DNA from: Bacillus sp. 123MFChir2
GTDB taxonomy: Bacteria; Bacillota; Bacilli; Bacillales; Bacillaceae_G
NCBI RefSeq assembly: GCF_000383235.1
Contig: NZ_KB910927.1
Span: 62,001 to 126,000, forward strand
Direction of reading: 5' to 3'
Length of the DNA stretch: 64,000 bases
Both the position numbers and the translations under genes were made by a program. Below the pieces are notes generated by a model. The model ran no database searches and was not told the origin of the DNA. It saw only the letters and a list, made by a program, of their open reading frames with translations. Below are positions 33,269-43,484 of the stretch, piece after piece. Numbering within the stretch: the first letter of the stretch is position 1; each line of letters starts with the position of its first letter.

Positions 33269-35545
33269 TTATTCTGCTTCTGTAAATTTCCCATATTGAC
33301 GCTTATGCATCCAAGTTAATGTGCCAATTGTTCCAAGTGATAACAGAACAATAAAGAGCATTAAAATACCTGCGTTTTGCCACATAAAGCTGAAATCTCC
33401 GCTTGAAACAACCGCTTTAAATCCTGATACAGAATATGTCATTGGGAACCATGCGTTAAAGATTTGCAGCGGTTTCGGAATTAACTCAAGTGGGAATGTC
33501 CCCGCACTTGTTGTTAATTGTAAAATCAATGTCAAGATCGCAACAAAACGTCCTGCATCGCCGAAAGCTGTTACTAAAAATTGAACTAACGCAATAAACG
33601 ATAAACTTGTAATAATACTAAACAATATGAAATATGGAACACTTTGCACTTCAACACCTAACCAAAGCAGTAAAACTGCGTCTGCCACAAGTGCCTGAAT
33701 CACACCAACAGCAAGTAGCACACCAAACTTACTAATAAACCAGCTAAATCCTGATTTCGGCACTCCTACTGTTTCACGTAATGGGAACACGATAGATAAT
33801 AACAATGCCCCAACGAATAAACCAAGAGATAAGAAGTACGGTGTAAAGCCTGTTCCGTAGTTTGGAACTTCTGCCACTTTCTCAGTTTTCACTTTCACTG
33901 GACTCGCGAACATATCATACTTGTTCTCGTCGCCTTTTGTTTCACTTGTTTTCTCAGCACCCTCGCCAAGTTTTGTTGCTAGTTCTTTTGAACCGTTATT
34001 TGCTTCGCCAAGGCCAGTTGTTACTTGACTAGAGCCATCTTTTAAACCAGTTAAGCCGTTTTGGAACTCCCCTTTTGGATCTACGAATTGACCTAAGCCA
34101 CCTGTGATTTGTTGTGAACCAGCATATAAAGCATTCACTCCATTTGCTAGTGGGCCTGCACTGCTTGCTAGTTCGTTTAGACCGCCTGTGATTTTTCCAG
34201 AGCCATTTGCTAATTTATTTAAGCCAGTTTGGAATTCCCCTTTTGAATCTACTAACTGGCCTAGACCGCCTGTAATTTTTCTTGATCCCTCTGCTAATGG
34301 ACTTATTCCTTCTTTGTCTAATCTATCTGCTCCATTTGCAAGTTTTGTTGCACCGGCTTCAATTTTTTTAGCACCTTTTTCTCCAGCTAAATCTTGTACG
34401 CCTCGCGCAACTCCTGCTGTACCTTTAGAAACTTGTTCACTACCGGCCTTTATTGCTTTAACAGTCGGCTGTAATTGTTTTCTATATTCTTCTGGTAAAT
34501 TTTCAATTTGTTTATTTAAATCCGATAAGCTTTTTGAAACTTGTTGAGCCCCTTCGGCTGTCTGTTGCGCAACACCACTTAGTGTATCTGTTTGTTTCTT
34601 CCATTCAGATACCCCTTGCGAAAGTCCAGAAGCTCCTAACCTTATATCTTGTACACCTTTTTGAGCATCCGTTAATCCATTTGTAATTCGTTGCGAACCG
34701 CCTAATAACTGACCTAAATTTGATTGCAATTTCCCTTCAGGATTAATTAGTTCATTTAGGCCACCTGTAATTTGTTGCGAACCACTTAATAACTGATTCA
34801 CCCCATCTGGCATACCACTGACTTTACTGTTCAACTCACCTAAACCATTCGTAATTTGATTAGAACCTGTTGCTAACTTATTCAATCCATCATTAGCTTT
34901 CCCAGATAACTCACCTAAGCCATCTGTGATTCGTTGTGAGCCGTCTTTTAATCTCCCTGTTCCATCATGAAGCTGACCAGCCCCATCACTCGCATCAGCA
35001 AAGCCCTTCGAAACATCCTTTAATGAATCAAACATTGTCTCTGCATATGTTTTTGTTACGGAAGCTGAGACTTCACCTTTAATTTTTTCAATGGCTGAGC
35101 CACCGATTTGTGAAGATAAGAAGTTTAAGCTTTCATTTGGAATGTAATCTAGTTTTGATTTTTTAGGGTTTGCATCCAACAATGTTGTTGTATTTTTCGA
35201 GAAGTCACTTGGAATGCGAATCGTCATGTAGTATTTACGATCATCCATTCCTTTTTTAGCTGTTTTCTCGCTAACAAACTCCCATTTGAAGCCGTCCTTT
35301 TCTTTCAAGTTCTTAACAAGTTCTTTACCGGCTTCAATCGGTTTTCCATTATACACTACACCTTCATCAAGGTTTACAACTGCAACTGGTAAATCATCTA
35401 ATTGTTTATATGGATCCCAAAACGCCCATAAAAACATACCAGCGTACAATACTGGAATAAATAAGACCGCAATAATTGGAATTAAGATTTTTTTGCTTTT
35501 GATAATGGTAGCAAACTCTTTTCCAAGCAGTTTCCATCCTCGCAT
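33269..35545 (-). CDS. yhgE: YhgE/Pip-family membrane protein
   Basis: Large membrane protein of the phage-infection-protein family, related to ABC-2 type permeases. 758 residues: a first helix near 18-38, a long extracytoplasmic region (about 40-560), then five or six helices to the C-terminus. The extracellular part contains repeated helical units of the form G-S-x-x-I-T-x-G-L-x-x-L, recurring at least eight times between residues 200 and 530 and probably forming a coiled stalk. In B. subtilis the homologue lies beside yhgD and hemEHY, as here. Cargo unknown. A TGACT-N13-AGTCA site lies just upstream. Confidence 0.9.
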   Translation of the reverse strand: MRGWKLLGKEFATIIKSKKILIPIIAVLFIPVLYAGMFLWAFWDPYKQLDDLPVAVVNLDEGVVYNGKPIEAGKELVKNLKEKDGFKWEFVSEKTAKKGMDDRKYYMTIRIPSDFSKNTTTLLDANPKKSKLDYIPNESLNFLSSQIGGSAIEKIKGEVSASVTKTYAETMFDSLKDVSKGFADASDGAGQLHDGTGRLKDGSQRITDGLGELSGKANDGLNKLATGSNQITNGLGELNSKVSGMPDGVNQLLSGSQQITGGLNELINPEGKLQSNLGQLLGGSQRITNGLTDAQKGVQDIRLGASGLSQGVSEWKKQTDTLSGVAQQTAEGAQQVSKSLSDLNKQIENLPEEYRKQLQPTVKAIKAGSEQVSKGTAGVARGVQDLAGEKGAKKIEAGATKLANGADRLDKEGISPLAEGSRKITGGLGQLVDSKGEFQTGLNKLANGSGKITGGLNELASSAGPLANGVNALYAGSQQITGGLGQFVDPKGEFQNGLTGLKDGSSQVTTGLGEANNGSKELATKLGEGAEKTSETKGDENKYDMFASPVKVKTEKVAEVPNYGTGFTPYFLSLGLFVGALLLSIVFPLRETVGVPKSGFSWFISKFGVLLAVGVIQALVADAVLLLWLGVEVQSVPYFILFSIITSLSFIALVQFLVTAFGDAGRFVAILTLILQLTTSAGTFPLELIPKPLQIFNAWFPMTYSVSGFKAVVSSGDFSFMWQNAGILMLFIVLLSLGTIGTLTWMHKRQYGKFTEAE

Positions 35546-35570
35546 TGTTTACTCCTCCTTTTTAAACAAT

Positions 35571-35593
35571 TGACTGTTTTGTTCATTTAGTCA
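35571..35593 (-). promoter_or_regulatory. Operator 1 of the YhgD-type regulator (before yhgE)
   Basis: TGACT-N13-AGTCA, the same geometry as the two sites around the tetR gene, 26 bp before the yhgE start. Confidence 0.65.
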
Positions 35594-35679
35594 GTTTTTG
35601 TAAAAAAAAGAAGAAAATAACGACTCATCATCTTCTCATACATGTTGCTATTTTCTTGCAATTCTCCCTCCACTAACTA

Positions 35680-35704
35680 ATGACCGAATCATTCAATTGG
35701 TCAT
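35680..35704 (-). promoter_or_regulatory. Operator 2 (between tetR and yhgE)
   Basis: ATGACC-N13-GGTCAT, arms identical to those of the site upstream of the regulator. Confidence 0.65.
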
Positions 35705-35729
35705 ATTTTATAATAATAAGAGGATTATC

Positions 35730-36302
35730 TCATTTTGACAATCCTTTTAATAAATATAATTCAAAAAGTTCAGCGATATGCTCTTTTTCTAACGGTTTAT
35801 GATGTTTTTCCCAATCAAAAATAAGAGATACATACAAACGAACCATGATAAATGCTGTAATTTCTGGATCACATTTCATAATTTCGCCTTTTGCAATTGC
35901 AGTTTCAAGATGAGATTTAATATACGTAATAATTGTAGAATCCAGTTGCTGCATCACATCTTGTACTTCTTTTGTTCCCATATCTCGCTCTTCTTGAATG
36001 AGCTTAATCATAAGTTGATGATCTTTTCGAAACTCTAAAATACTATATAAAGCACGATGTACGTTTTCAAAAAATGGTACATTTGAATCGATAGCCATAT
36101 CGGCTACTTGCTTCATTTCTGTAGTTAAATTAGAAATAATTTCACCAAATAACTCTTCCTTATTTTTGAAAAACGTATAAATTGTCCCTTTTCCAACATT
36201 GGCTAGCTTTGCAACTTGATCCATCGTTGTTGCTTTATAACCAAATGCAGAAAAAGATTTTGTTGCCGCTTCAATAATTGCCCGTTTTCGATCGACTGCC
36301 AC
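35730..36302 (-). CDS. yhgD: TetR-family regulator (YhgD-like)
   Basis: 190 residues with an N-terminal TetR helix-turn-helix (AIIEAATKSFSAFGYKATTM, DQVAKLANVGKGTIYTFFKN) and a C-terminal ligand domain. It sits directly upstream of yhgE on the same strand, as yhgD-yhgE do in B. subtilis, and is surrounded by three inverted repeats of one geometry, so it very likely represses itself and yhgE. ACATTTCCACC region upstream gives GGAGGTGG as ribosome site. Ligand unknown. Confidence 0.88.
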   Translation of the reverse strand: MAVDRKRAIIEAATKSFSAFGYKATTMDQVAKLANVGKGTIYTFFKNKEELFGEIISNLTTEMKQVADMAIDSNVPFFENVHRALYSILEFRKDHQLMIKLIQEERDMGTKEVQDVMQQLDSTIITYIKSHLETAIAKGEIMKCDPEITAFIMVRLYVSLIFDWEKHHKPLEKEHIAELFELYLLKGLSK

Positions 36303-36317
36303 ATTTCCACCTCCGGA

Positions 36318-36342
36318 ATGACCATTTGAACAATTTGGTCAT
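36318..36342 (-). promoter_or_regulatory. Operator 3 (upstream of the tetR gene)
   Basis: ATGACC-N13-GGTCAT, 16 bp upstream of the regulator start, where a bound repressor would autoregulate. Confidence 0.65.
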
Positions 36343-36515
36343 ATAGTACGTTTATGATATTACCATAGCTTACCAATGTTTTCAAGTTTTATTTTCGGTT
36401 ACATTATAACAAAATGTGATAATGAAGGAAAAAACTATTATATCGTCCAAAGTGAATCCCCTTATCAAGGTTTAACATTTGAATGGTACATGGCAAATCG
36501 TTTGGTTATTTTTCT
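36343..36515. other. Intergenic, nothing recognised
   Basis: Promoter side of the tetR gene. No further gene or repeat seen before the bcr1 fragment. Confidence 0.4.
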
Positions 36516-36622
36516 TTCCCATATTCGGTTCTTGTTTTCAGACCTTGCACGTGGCAGAAAAAAGCCCTAACCACTACTATGCATTGCCAGTCCCCCTCGA
36601 CCATTTAAAAAAATGCTTTTCT
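36516..36622 (-). repeat. bcr1-type repeat, truncated
   Basis: Reverse fragment with CCTTGCACGTGGCAGAAAAA, CTATGCATTGCCAG and CCCCCTCGACCATTTAAAAA. Both AT-rich ends are gone. Confidence 0.72.
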
Positions 36623-36692
36623 GCCTTTTTTTCATAAAGTAACTGGGTCGTTACTATTCAAATTCAGTTTCAAAACTCATTACCAAAAATAA

Positions 36693-36732
36693 AAGCTCCT
36701 AACATATTAGTCATATACAATGTTAGGAGCTT
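36693..36732 (-). terminator. Terminator after the small membrane protein gene
   Basis: Perfect 13-bp stem AAGCTCCTAACAT / ATGTTAGGAGCTT. Confidence 0.65.
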
Positions 36733-36801
36733 AATATTTTAAGTATTTTTTTGATTTAGGTCTTGATTACGTACGATATCCGCGTTTTGACGCCAAGACC
36801 C

Positions 36802-37044
36802 CTACACTGAGGCCTTTTTTTCTGGTGTTTTTTTTACAAATTGATATAAAGCAATTGCCCCTAAAATAACAAGCGTGTTTTCAGGAACATCTAATAATAC
36901 GGTTGTCCATGTTTCTGAAATTAATAATTCATTACCTGTAGAAAATTTATAATATGCTTTTAGATAACCAATAGTAAACTGAATTACAGATAAAGAAACA
37001 AATAACCATAAACCCAATCGAATTATTTTTTTATTTTTAAACAT
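36802..37044 (-). CDS. Small two-helix membrane protein, unknown
   Basis: 80 residues from the ATG at 37044, where AGAGGTG lies upstream; the longer frame is rejected. Two hydrophobic helices (about 9-29 and 48-67) separated by a polar loop, and a Lys-rich end. No family recognised. It lies between the secreted nuclease and the yhgD/yhgE pair, a position where B. subtilis has no counterpart. Confidence 0.62.
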   Translation of the reverse strand: MFKNKKIIRLGLWLFVSLSVIQFTIGYLKAYYKFSTGNELLISETWTTVLLDVPENTLVILGAIALYQFVKKTPEKKASV

Positions 37045-37143
37045 ATAACACCTCTTTAAATTAAATAAATGTAATATCAAAATTATTATATTTAATTTTC
37101 CTTTTTATGTCAATGAGTTGATAATTCGTTGCAAAATAAAAAG

Positions 37144-37179
37144 AAACACACTCGCTCTCCATATAAACGAGTGTGTTTT
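37144..37179 (-). terminator. Terminator of the secreted nuclease gene
   Basis: Stem AAACACACTCG / CGAGTGTGTTT with T-rich flanks on both strands. Confidence 0.75.
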
Positions 37180-37209
37180 TCTCTTGCTACTAGTCGTAGT
37201 TTTTCTTTC

Positions 37210-39570
37210 TTACGAAGCTTTCTTCAAATCAATTTGTGCAAGCACTGGGTCATGGTCACTCATGCGTCCATTCTCTTCCATAATGTTTGCATTTAAATGA
37301 ACTGGATCAACAATTGTGTGCGGTGCGATGTTATTCGTTACGAAAATATGGTCTAATACTTGAGCGTTCCCATCATGAATATATGTGTAACGATTTTCTT
37401 GTGGAACTGTTTCAAGCATTTCTTTCATAATGTCACCTTTTAATGCTTGCATTGGTTTTGAGAATTCAAAGTCGTTCATATCACCGAGGGCAACAACTGG
37501 AGCGTTTGCATGTCGCCCTTGAATGCCTTTTACAAAACCATTTACTTCCTCAGCAAGCTGCACGCGTTTTGCTTCACTTTTTAATACAAGCGGCTGAATT
37601 TTTCCAAACGGAGATGCGTCTCCTAATTTAGAGTTTAAGTGATTGGAAATCACAACGATATTTTGTCCTTGGAATGTAAACTCAGCAGCTAACGGTTTAC
37701 GTGTATCATCAAATAATGTATTATTTTCTCCAATTCGAACAACGTTTTTCTCAAGTAAAATTGGTTTTTGTGCTAATTTCACGCGAGATGGATTATAGAA
37801 GAAACCGACGCGAATATTCGCTCCTGGTGCACCGCCATCTTTATTATTTTCTGGTGCAATTTCTACATACTCATACTTTGGTCCGCGAATTTCTTGAATG
37901 GCATCAATTAAACGCTGTGCACTAAGTTTTGCGTCTGTTGTGCCATCATTAACTGTTCCATTGTTATCTTGCATTTCTTGCACACCAATAATATCTGGCA
38001 TTTTTAAATTGTATTTAATGGCGTAAGCAAGACGTCTTACTTTCTCATCGGACGTTTCTTTTTTATTCGCTGAGAAGTTCTCAATGTTATATGTTGCAAC
38101 TGTTAGTTTATCAAGGCGCGGTTGAATATTGGCACCAAGTTGTTTAAATCCACCGTCTTGCAGCGCTGGAAGATCCCCAATTGGTGAAATGCGATAGTTT
38201 CCGTAATCATAACCGACGATACCTGTTATATCTCCAAGAAGTTGATCTCCTGCTTTTGCGACATAATTACGCGCTACTTTAATAGAAAGGCGTTCTGGAT
38301 TTGCATTGTCAGCTCGCAAAAGCGGCGTTCCGAATTTTGTTGTTACTTTTTGGCTGCCATTTGCAGTTGTTACATATAAGTTCCCATTCTTTTGCGGTCC
38401 AATAACTTTTGGCTGCGGCACTGTTACAAGCATGCCTTCTAAACTTTCATAAAAATCAATTGCATCTTCTGCTGGATCGAAAATGCCAAATCCATCATTA
38501 TCAATAGTTGCGTCCGGTATTTTCACACCGTTTTCTCCTAATACAACGGTTTTAGGCAATGTTTGATTACTCTCATTTACGATAACGCGCTTTGCTTTAA
38601 TTTCTGTAATTGATAAGTCTGTATCAAAACGGTCTGCGTATCCTGCTCCGATAAACTCCTCTACTTGTCCATCAACAGAAACGGAATCGCCGACTTTCAC
38701 GCCGCCGTCTTTTTTATAAACATAAATCCCTTCTGATGTAGCTGGATCCTCATCAGGCTGCGGATCTTGTATATAAAATCCAGATTTATCTACTTGCGTC
38801 ACAATACCAGTAACAGCTTTCACGTCTTTCCCCTTGTAAGGAGAAATATGAGATTTCCCTTGAATATCGTGAATACGAACCGGTTCATTTTTTATCATTG
38901 TAAATGAGAATGTCGCGATAGCGGAATTTTCAATCCCATCTTTCACAGCAACCGCTTTAATCACACTATTTTCATTTAGGATAATTTGTTCACTATAGTG
39001 AATACTTTGAGATGTTGGATTTGATCCATCTAACGTGTAATAGATCGTCGCACCTTCTGTTACAGTTGATAATGTTACTGCTGTTCCTTTTTCTACTTCG
39101 CCCCCATTGGGATTAGCAATGACATCACTTACTTTATGTGTTTCTTTATCTTGAAACGCATAATTTGTAACAGATTTTAACCCTGGACTGTTAAAATAAC
39201 TATCTAGCGTACCTGTTAGACGAACCTTTTTCCCCATATTTTCCGGGTGATCCTTTACATTCACTGCTTTGCGAATTTCACCTATCGGTAGCTGAACAGG
39301 CATAATTTTATCAGCGTTCACTTCATCTGGCGAAGCGGCAATTGCAACGTTTGTATCACCAAACTTTGCTGGGTCTTTTGTATATTTACCTGGATTTTGC
39401 GTGTACCCAACAATATACCCCTCTACTACTGCTGGGTTTTTTCCTTGCTGCTGAAACAACTGAATTGCTTCATCAACAGTTAGCACTTTCTCTTGTTCAG
39501 CCTTCGCTACAACATCCGATACTAATACAACGAATACAAGTGAAAAAAAGATAATTGCTAGCTTTTTCAA
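37210..39570 (-). CDS. Secreted DUF6359 / DNase I-like nuclease
   Basis: 786 residues with a signal peptide (cleavage near AKA, residue 23). Order: an N-terminal DUF6359-like OB-fold region (about 30-150), a chitobiase/beta-hexosaminidase C-terminal-like domain (about 155-225, TVTEGATIYYTLDGSNPTS), a YhcR-type OB domain (about 232-330), a linker domain, and a C-terminal endonuclease/exonuclease/phosphatase domain (about 480-786). Catalytic segments: ATYNIENF, VQEMQDNNG, ISNHLNSK, ALGDMNDF, LDHIFV and the final SDHDPVLA. An exported DNase for nutrient DNA or competition is likely. No LPXTG anchor seen, so it is probably released. Confidence 0.88.
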   Translation of the reverse strand: MKKLAIIFFSLVFVVLVSDVVAKAEQEKVLTVDEAIQLFQQQGKNPAVVEGYIVGYTQNPGKYTKDPAKFGDTNVAIAASPDEVNADKIMPVQLPIGEIRKAVNVKDHPENMGKKVRLTGTLDSYFNSPGLKSVTNYAFQDKETHKVSDVIANPNGGEVEKGTAVTLSTVTEGATIYYTLDGSNPTSQSIHYSEQIILNENSVIKAVAVKDGIENSAIATFSFTMIKNEPVRIHDIQGKSHISPYKGKDVKAVTGIVTQVDKSGFYIQDPQPDEDPATSEGIYVYKKDGGVKVGDSVSVDGQVEEFIGAGYADRFDTDLSITEIKAKRVIVNESNQTLPKTVVLGENGVKIPDATIDNDGFGIFDPAEDAIDFYESLEGMLVTVPQPKVIGPQKNGNLYVTTANGSQKVTTKFGTPLLRADNANPERLSIKVARNYVAKAGDQLLGDITGIVGYDYGNYRISPIGDLPALQDGGFKQLGANIQPRLDKLTVATYNIENFSANKKETSDEKVRRLAYAIKYNLKMPDIIGVQEMQDNNGTVNDGTTDAKLSAQRLIDAIQEIRGPKYEYVEIAPENNKDGGAPGANIRVGFFYNPSRVKLAQKPILLEKNVVRIGENNTLFDDTRKPLAAEFTFQGQNIVVISNHLNSKLGDASPFGKIQPLVLKSEAKRVQLAEEVNGFVKGIQGRHANAPVVALGDMNDFEFSKPMQALKGDIMKEMLETVPQENRYTYIHDGNAQVLDHIFVTNNIAPHTIVDPVHLNANIMEENGRMSDHDPVLAQIDLKKAS

Positions 39571-39730
39571 AAAAATCCTCCCCTTAAATGTTTTTCCTAA
39601 TCCCTAGCATGTCTATCATAGCAAAGTTCTTTATAAAGAACATTATATTTATATAAATTTACAAAAAATTTAATTTCCTCACGTTGAACATTGTCGTAAG
39701 GTCTTTATATTTTATTGAAATATCGATATA

Positions 39731-39763
39731 AAAAGGCTGACCAGAAATCATTTTGGTCAGCCC
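39731..39763 (-). terminator. Terminator of the hemEHY operon
   Basis: Minus-strand stem GGCTGACCAAAATGATTTCT and GGTCAGCC followed by TTTTTATAT. Confidence 0.85.
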
Positions 39764-39771
39764 TCCTCTTA

Positions 39772-41196
39772 TTACGCCATTAACTCTTTTTGATTCGTTT
39801 GTTCTAAATAAGACAATACGTATTTTACGGCTGCTTCGCCTTGATCGATACAATCTGGTAATCCAGCGCCGGCGTAAGAGCTTCCTGCTAAGTAAATGCC
39901 AGGTAATTCTTCGTTCATGAACCCTTTTAACGTTTTCATGCGCTCTTTATGACCGACCGTATATTGCGGCATCGCTTCTTTCCAGCGGCTCACAACCACA
40001 AATTCTGGATCAGCTGTTATATCCATTGTCTTTTTCAAATCTTCTAATACGAAGCGAATCATTTCTTCATCTGTTTGTTCCACAATTGCTTCATCGCCGG
40101 GACGCCCAACATAACAGCGCAGGAGTACTTTTCCTTCCGGCGTTGTATGCGGCCATTTTTTATGTGTCCACGTACATGCTGTAATCGTAAAATCACTATT
40201 ACGTGACACAACAAATCCCGTTCCTTCAATATCGCGCTGAATCGCTTCTTTCGGGAATGCTAATGCAACATTCGCCACTGATGTAGATGGGATACTACGG
40301 AAGAAGTGGAACTGTTTATATTGAGAGAGCATCGATGGCAACCATTTATGTGATGCGGCCATTACAACCGCATCTGCTTCTATTTCTTTTCCATTGCTAA
40401 GCGTAATGCTATAGCGGTCATCGATCTTTATAATCTTTTCAACACGCGTTCCTTTCAAAACCGTTCCATCTTCTAGTCGTTCTTCAATTCCATCAACAAT
40501 AGATTGTAAACCTGTTTTTAATGTTAAAAAGATTCCTTTTGTTTTTGCCTTTGTATCCTTTGGCTGTTTCGGAGCTAATGTCCGCATACCAAGGGAAATG
40601 CTGCGATACTTTTGTTCGACTTGATAGAACTGCGGGAACGTAGCCATCAAACTCATTTTATCAATATCACCGGCATAAATACCTGATAACAATGGCTCAA
40701 TCAAATTTTCAACCACTTCATTTCCTAAACGGCGACGGAAAAATTGACCGAGCGATTGATCTGATACTGGTTTTGAACGAGGCAGCACAAAATCAAGTCC
40801 TGCACGAATCTTTCCAATAGGAGAAAACAACCCTGAAAATACAAATGGTGTAATTTGTGTTGGAATTCCCATCATTGAACCGCTTGGAATGCTGTGCAAT
40901 CGATTATTCACAAGTACAAACGATTTCCCTGTCGCATTGTTAACAAGTTGATCACCGAGCTGTAATTCACGTGCTAACCTTGCCGCGCTCTCTTTTCGTT
41001 CGAGGAACGAATCCGGGCCACGTTCAATTGTAAATCCATCTTTTCTAATGGTTTTAATTTTCCCGCCAAGCCTTCCTGATGCTTCAATTAGCATCGTATC
41101 AATCGGCAAATTTTGTTCACGAATTTCTTTTTGCAAGTAATATGCTGTTGTTAAGCCGGAAATCCCGCCGCCTATAATGACTACCTTCTTTTTCAC
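39772..41196 (-). CDS. hemY: Coproporphyrinogen III / protoporphyrinogen oxidase (HemY, CgoX)
   Basis: FAD enzyme that oxidises coproporphyrinogen III to coproporphyrin III in the Gram-positive haem pathway. 474 residues from the GTG at 41196 (GAAGGAAGCAGTC upstream); a longer frame would overlap hemH. The Rossmann motif VVIIGGGISGLTTAYYLQ comes first, then ERGPDSFLERK, and the C-terminal FAD-binding segment GIYLAGSSYAGAGLPDCIDQ. Third gene of hemE-hemH-hemY. Confidence 0.95.
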   Translation of the reverse strand: MKKKVVIIGGGISGLTTAYYLQKEIREQNLPIDTMLIEASGRLGGKIKTIRKDGFTIERGPDSFLERKESAARLARELQLGDQLVNNATGKSFVLVNNRLHSIPSGSMMGIPTQITPFVFSGLFSPIGKIRAGLDFVLPRSKPVSDQSLGQFFRRRLGNEVVENLIEPLLSGIYAGDIDKMSLMATFPQFYQVEQKYRSISLGMRTLAPKQPKDTKAKTKGIFLTLKTGLQSIVDGIEERLEDGTVLKGTRVEKIIKIDDRYSITLSNGKEIEADAVVMAASHKWLPSMLSQYKQFHFFRSIPSTSVANVALAFPKEAIQRDIEGTGFVVSRNSDFTITACTWTHKKWPHTTPEGKVLLRCYVGRPGDEAIVEQTDEEMIRFVLEDLKKTMDITADPEFVVVSRWKEAMPQYTVGHKERMKTLKGFMNEELPGIYLAGSSYAGAGLPDCIDQGEAAVKYVLSYLEQTNQKELMA

Positions 41197-41218
41197 GACT
41201 GCTTCCTTCTTTCTCACT

Positions 41219-42154
41219 TTATGAAACTGCACTCCATTTTTTTATAACAACATCTGCTAAACAAGAAATAAATGGAGTTTTTGCATTTGGCATTTCTGGA
41301 CGATAATAGTTTGCCCCTATTTCTTCTGTAACAATTTTGCACTCAATATCATTGTCATATAATACTTCTAAATGATCAGCAACAAAGCCAACCGGTGCGT
41401 ATACAAAAGACGTGTAACCATATTTCTCATGCAATTCACGTGTTAAATCCTGTACATCCGGTCCAAGCCATGGATCTGGTGTATTACCAGCACTTTGCCA
41501 GCCGACTGCATAGTTTTTCACTTCAGCCTTGCTGGCAATATCATCAGCTGTTTCACTTAATTGCTCTGGATACGGATCGCCCATTGCAATGATTTTTTCT
41601 GGTAAACTATGTGCAGATACGATAAGCACCGCTGTTTCACGCTCTTCAGCTGTCATCTTTTCATATATTGCTTTTACTTCGTTTACCCAATAATCAATAA
41701 ACTGTGGTTCTTTATACCAGCTGTCAATACCGTGAATTTGCAAGCTGCCAAGTTTCTCCGCTTCTTCTTGCGCTCGTCCGATATAAGACTTCACGCTGAA
41801 AGTAGAGTAATGCGGCGCCAGAACGATAGCAATTGCATCTTCAATTCCATCTTCGTGCATCTTCTTCACTGCATCTTCAATAAATGGCTCAATATGTTTT
41901 AAACCGAGATACATTTTAAATTCCACTTCATCTTGCATTTCATTTAAATACACTTCTAATTTTGTTGCTTGTTCTAGTGTAATTTTCGCAAGAGGCGAAA
42001 TTCCGCCAATTGCTTTGTATCGTTCTGTTAAGTCTTCTAACATTTCCGCACTTGGCTTTCTGCCGCGGCGAATGTGTGTATAATAACGTTCAATATCTTC
42101 TTCTTTATTCGGCGTTCCATATGCCATCACAAGTAAACCGATTTTCTTTTTCAT
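41219..42154 (-). CDS. hemH: Coproporphyrin ferrochelatase (HemH, CpfC)
   Basis: Inserts iron into coproporphyrin III. 311 residues from the ATG at 42154 (GTAAAGGAGAAGGCTGC upstream). Recognisable: [20 protein letters not shown], the GGISPL loop, [11 protein letters not shown] with the metal-binding histidine, [15 protein letters not shown], and [19 protein letters not shown] with the conserved glutamate. Starts 13 bp after hemE stops and is followed 22 bp later by hemY. Confidence 0.96.
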   Translation of the reverse strand: MKKKIGLLVMAYGTPNKEEDIERYYTHIRRGRKPSAEMLEDLTERYKAIGGISPLAKITLEQATKLEVYLNEMQDEVEFKMYLGLKHIEPFIEDAVKKMHEDGIEDAIAIVLAPHYSTFSVKSYIGRAQEEAEKLGSLQIHGIDSWYKEPQFIDYWVNEVKAIYEKMTAEERETAVLIVSAHSLPEKIIAMGDPYPEQLSETADDIASKAEVKNYAVGWQSAGNTPDPWLGPDVQDLTRELHEKYGYTSFVYAPVGFVADHLEVLYDNDIECKIVTEEIGANYYRPEMPNAKTPFISCLADVVIKKWSAVS

Positions 42155-42167
42155 GCAGCCTTCTCCT

Positions 42168-43214
42168 TTACTTCGCCAGCTGTTCTCTTGAATAGTCATG
42201 TATAAACGCAGTCATACGTTTTAACGTGTCTGGATTTACCTCTGGGAAAACACCATGCCCTAAGTTAAATACATATCCTGGCTGCTTCATTCCTTGATCT
42301 AAGATCGCTTTGACATGTGTTTCAATCACATCCCACGGCGCAAGTAAAATGGATGGATCTAAATTTCCTTGGACAGCCTTTTGAATGCCGCGTGCACGCG
42401 CTTCTTCGATTGGCAAACGCCAATCTAAACCGACAACATCAAGCGGCAGATCATGCCACTCATTTGCTAAATGGCTTGCTCCAACACCGTGCATAATAAG
42501 CGGTACATTCATCTGCCTGAGCTCTGTGAAAATTCGCTCCATTGTTGGTTTAATAAATACGCGATAATCGAGTACATTTACTGTCCCAACCCATGAATCA
42601 AAAATTTGAATTGCTTTTGCGCCGGCATTAATTTGCGCTTTTAAATACGTAATAGTCATATCTGCAAGCTTATCCATTAGCGCAAACCACGCTTTTGGCT
42701 CTGCATACATAAACGCTTTCGTTTTATGATAATTACGAGATGGACCGCCTTCAATCATATAGCTCGCTAACGTAAATGGTGCTCCTGCAAATCCGATTAA
42801 CGGAACATCAAGCATCTCTGTTGTTAATAAGCGAATCGTATCAAGCACATATGAGACATCTTCTTCTGGGTGAATTTCCCCTAATTTTTCGACATCTTGC
42901 AGTGAACGAATCGGATTATCAATTACAGGACCGATTCCAGATTTAATTTCTACATCTACACCAATCGCTGGAAGCGGTGACATAATATCTTTATATAAAA
43001 TAGCAGCATCCACATTATATTGATCAACTGGCAGCTTTGTTACATAAGCACAAAGTTCTGGCTGATGTGTAATTTCAAACAGAGAATACTTCTCTTTAAT
43101 CTTTCTGTATTCCGGCTGGGAACGACCTGCTTGGCGCATATACCATGCTGGTACATAATCTGTGCGTTCTCCTTTGCATGCTTGTAAAAATGTTTCATTG
43201 ATTTGTCGTACCAA
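42168..43214 (-). CDS. hemE: Uroporphyrinogen decarboxylase
   Basis: Removes four carboxyls from uroporphyrinogen III to give coproporphyrinogen III. 348 residues starting at a TTG codon at 43214 (AAAGGGGGACAAGGAT upstream), which matches the conserved N-terminus [20 protein letters not shown]. The catalytic [14 protein letters not shown] loop and the [13 protein letters not shown] and [17 protein letters not shown] segments are intact. First gene of the haem operon. Confidence 0.96.
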   Translation of the reverse strand: MVRQINETFLQACKGERTDYVPAWYMRQAGRSQPEYRKIKEKYSLFEITHQPELCAYVTKLPVDQYNVDAAILYKDIMSPLPAIGVDVEIKSGIGPVIDNPIRSLQDVEKLGEIHPEEDVSYVLDTIRLLTTEMLDVPLIGFAGAPFTLASYMIEGGPSRNYHKTKAFMYAEPKAWFALMDKLADMTITYLKAQINAGAKAIQIFDSWVGTVNVLDYRVFIKPTMERIFTELRQMNVPLIMHGVGASHLANEWHDLPLDVVGLDWRLPIEEARARGIQKAVQGNLDPSILLAPWDVIETHVKAILDQGMKQPGYVFNLGHGVFPEVNPDTLKRMTAFIHDYSREQLAK

Positions 43215-43261
43215 ATCCTTGTCCCCCTTTTTCTAATACAGCTCGATTCCTATCTATTTTA

Positions 43262-43352
43262 TTCCATATTAACGAGCAGATAACTACCCGTAAAAGCCTG
43301 ATTAGTAAGAACTTCCCGCAACATAGAATCCCCCTACTGATGGAAGTTACAC
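43262..43352. repeat. Dispersed repeat, not bcr1 (copy 2)
   Basis: ATAACTACCCGTAAAAGCCT, GATTAGTAAG and the distal GTTACACTTTATC match 2095-2182 with substitutions. The internal stem seen in copy 1 is eroded here. It lies between hemE and pbpF. Confidence 0.55.
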
Positions 43353-43484
43353 TTTATCTTTTTTTACTATACAATTAGTAAAAACAAAATGTACAACATT
43401 ATGTTTGATGTTCATGAAATTGACACAAACATATGGTAATACTCCGCTTTTTTCGGAACATTCCCATTATATCACAAGCCGAAA

